Assembly: GCA_035541735.1 (NCBI GenBank)
Contig: DATKMS010000117.1
Coordinates: forward strand, 1-6,397
Origin: DATKMS01 sp035541735
Lineage (GTDB): Bacteria; Desulfobacterota; Binatia; HRBIN30
Length of the DNA stretch: 6,397 nucleotides
Direction: 5' to 3'
Shown here: piece after piece, positions 5,590 through 6,397 of the stretch
Position numbering within the stretch: position 1 is the first letter of the stretch
How the letters are laid out: the number at the start of each line of letters is the position of its first letter
Program-made: the position numbers and the translations under genes
The notes under the pieces: model-generated
Told to the model about the DNA's origin: nothing
The model's input: the letters and a program-made list of their open reading frames with translations, nothing else
Databases searched by the model: none

Positions 5590-6397
5590 TCACCCTGCCG
5601 TGCAACCGTGCAGGGCGTTGTTCACCGCGACGATCAGTTCGTTGATGGTCACCACGCCGTTGTGGTCAAGGTCGAATTGCGCGCAGGTGTCGAACGTGGC
5701 GGTGCCCAGGGCGATGTCCACGCCGGTGATAATCTCATCCACCGTCACGCCGCCCAGGCCGTCGCAATCTCCCGGACAGCTGTGATTTTCCATTAGCGCC
5801 ATCTGCACACCGGGATCGCTCGCTGCGGTTGTCTGCGCCATGTCGGCGGCCTGCTGCGGCGTCAAGTCTTCGAAGTTGGCGGCGGCGTTGGCCGCCTCGA
5901 CCGCCTGCACCACCGCAGCAACGCCGTCGGGGTTGTAATTCTCGAATCCTTGTTCCTCCAGTAGGCGCACGGCGGCCTCCGATATGGAGTCGATCAGGTT
6001 CTCCGGGGTGTCGCCGACTTGGCGCGGCAGCACCGCGGCGGCTTGCTCCAGGGCCTGCCCGACGGGAACGACGAGCACCGGCGCGCGCAAGACAAACGAC
6101 GGGTTGACCCTCGCCAGCACCACGGGCAGCGTGCCCTGCAGCAGACTGGCAGAAACGATGATCCTGAAGCGTCCATTGGCGTCCGTGAAGATGCTCGCAA
6201 CCGGCTCGCCCATCGCCATACACGGTTTGCGTACCGCGCAGAGGAACAGGTCCACCTCCTTGTTGCCGAGTGGCACCTGGCCATGATCGGCCGGTAACCC
6301 ACCCTGCCCCGGCACCAACACGCGGCCGGCCAGCGCCACCATGCCTTGGCCCACGGTGGGTGTGGCTGTCGGCGTGAGCGTCGTGGTTGGGGTCGCC
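5590..6397 (-). CDS. Thr/Pro-linker protein with C-terminal EF-hand (dockerin-like) pair, 5' end outside window
   Basis: The frame is open to the right edge, so only the C-terminal 268 residues are seen. They begin ATPTTTLTPTATPT, a low-complexity linker of secreted or surface proteins. An Ig-like or carboxypeptidase-regulatory-like beta segment follows (ALAGRVLVPG to LPVVLARV, about 20-95), then an Ala/Glu-rich helical region (about 105-205). The end is CPGDCDGLGG...HGCTAG (207-268), with two calcium-loop-like motifs. Loop 1 has Asp210, Asp212, Glu221, but Leu214 where Asp/Asn/Ser is expected; loop 2 has Asp242, Asp244, Asn246, Glu253 and looks complete. Each loop is followed by a helix (DEIITGVDIALG; NELIVAVNNALHG), with Cys residues positioned for disulfides. 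This suggests an exported protein using the pair for folding or attachment; its partner and enzymatic role are unknown. A GTG at 6354 lies inside the domain run and is not a credible start. Confidence 0.85.
   Translation of the reverse strand, partial: ATPTTTLTPTATPTVGQGMVALAGRVLVPGQGGLPADHGQVPLGNKEVDLFLCAVRKPCMAMGEPVASIFTDANGRFRIIVSASLLQGTLPVVLARVNPSFVLRAPVLVVPVGQALEQAAAVLPRQVGDTPENLIDSISEAAVRLLEEQGFENYNPDGVAAVVQAVEAANAAANFEDLTPQQAADMAQTTAASDPGVQMALMENHSCPGDCDGLGGVTVDEIITGVDIALGTATFDTCAQFDLDHNGVVTINELIVAVNNALHGCTAG

Noticed and set aside
4795..5796. 333-codon plus-strand frame
   Set aside because: It is an Arg/Gly/Ala-rich shadow of the amidohydrolase gene that runs through the convergent gap; no recognisable domain.

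Overview
This is a GC-rich (roughly 65 % by eye) bacterial chromosome segment with six protein genes, two of them cut by the window edges, and a small leader-peptide gene. The organism is not identified by any marker gene. The right-hand gene encodes a Thr/Pro-linker protein ending in a CPGDCDG...-type pair of EF-hand loops. I associate that architecture, together with SDR, GST and amidohydrolase-2 genes, with uncultured Binatota/Deltaproteobacteria-like soil or aquatic bacteria. That assignment is an inference.

Layout: (1) Bases 1-1380, minus strand: the first 460 codons of ilvB, the acetolactate synthase large subunit, running off the left edge. (2) Bases 1381-1721, a 341-base stretch without a large gene. 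Its left part is a complete amino-acid attenuator for ilvB: a 32-residue leader peptide with a VVVV-S-V-I run near its end, a 13-bp terminator hairpin with a U tract, and a competing antiterminator that begins in the last codons of the leader peptide. Its right part (1602-1721) is shared with the divergent neighbour and carries three short perfect palindromes. (3) Bases 1722-2534, plus strand: an SDR of the retinol-dehydrogenase-like (SDR16C-like) type. (4) Bases 2535-2662: a convergent gap with nothing convincing. (5) Bases 2663-4176, minus strand: a probable two-gene operon, a YfcG-like nu-class GST followed 71 bases later by a second SDR. (6) Bases 4177-4312: a divergent promoter region with a recognisable sigma-70-type promoter on the plus strand. 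(7) Bases 4313-5473, plus strand: an amidohydrolase-2 family TIM-barrel hydrolase, followed directly by a long hairpin. (8) Bases 5590-6397, minus strand: the C-terminal 268 residues of the EF-hand (dockerin-like) protein, open at the right edge.

How they fit: ilvB begins branched-chain amino acid synthesis, and its control by a Val/Ile-rich leader peptide indicates a biosynthetic rather than catabolic enzyme. The GST, the two SDRs and the amidohydrolase look like small-molecule redox and hydrolysis functions, but no substrate can be named from sequence. The most notable signal is the ilvB attenuator, where peptide, terminator and antiterminator can all be read base by base.
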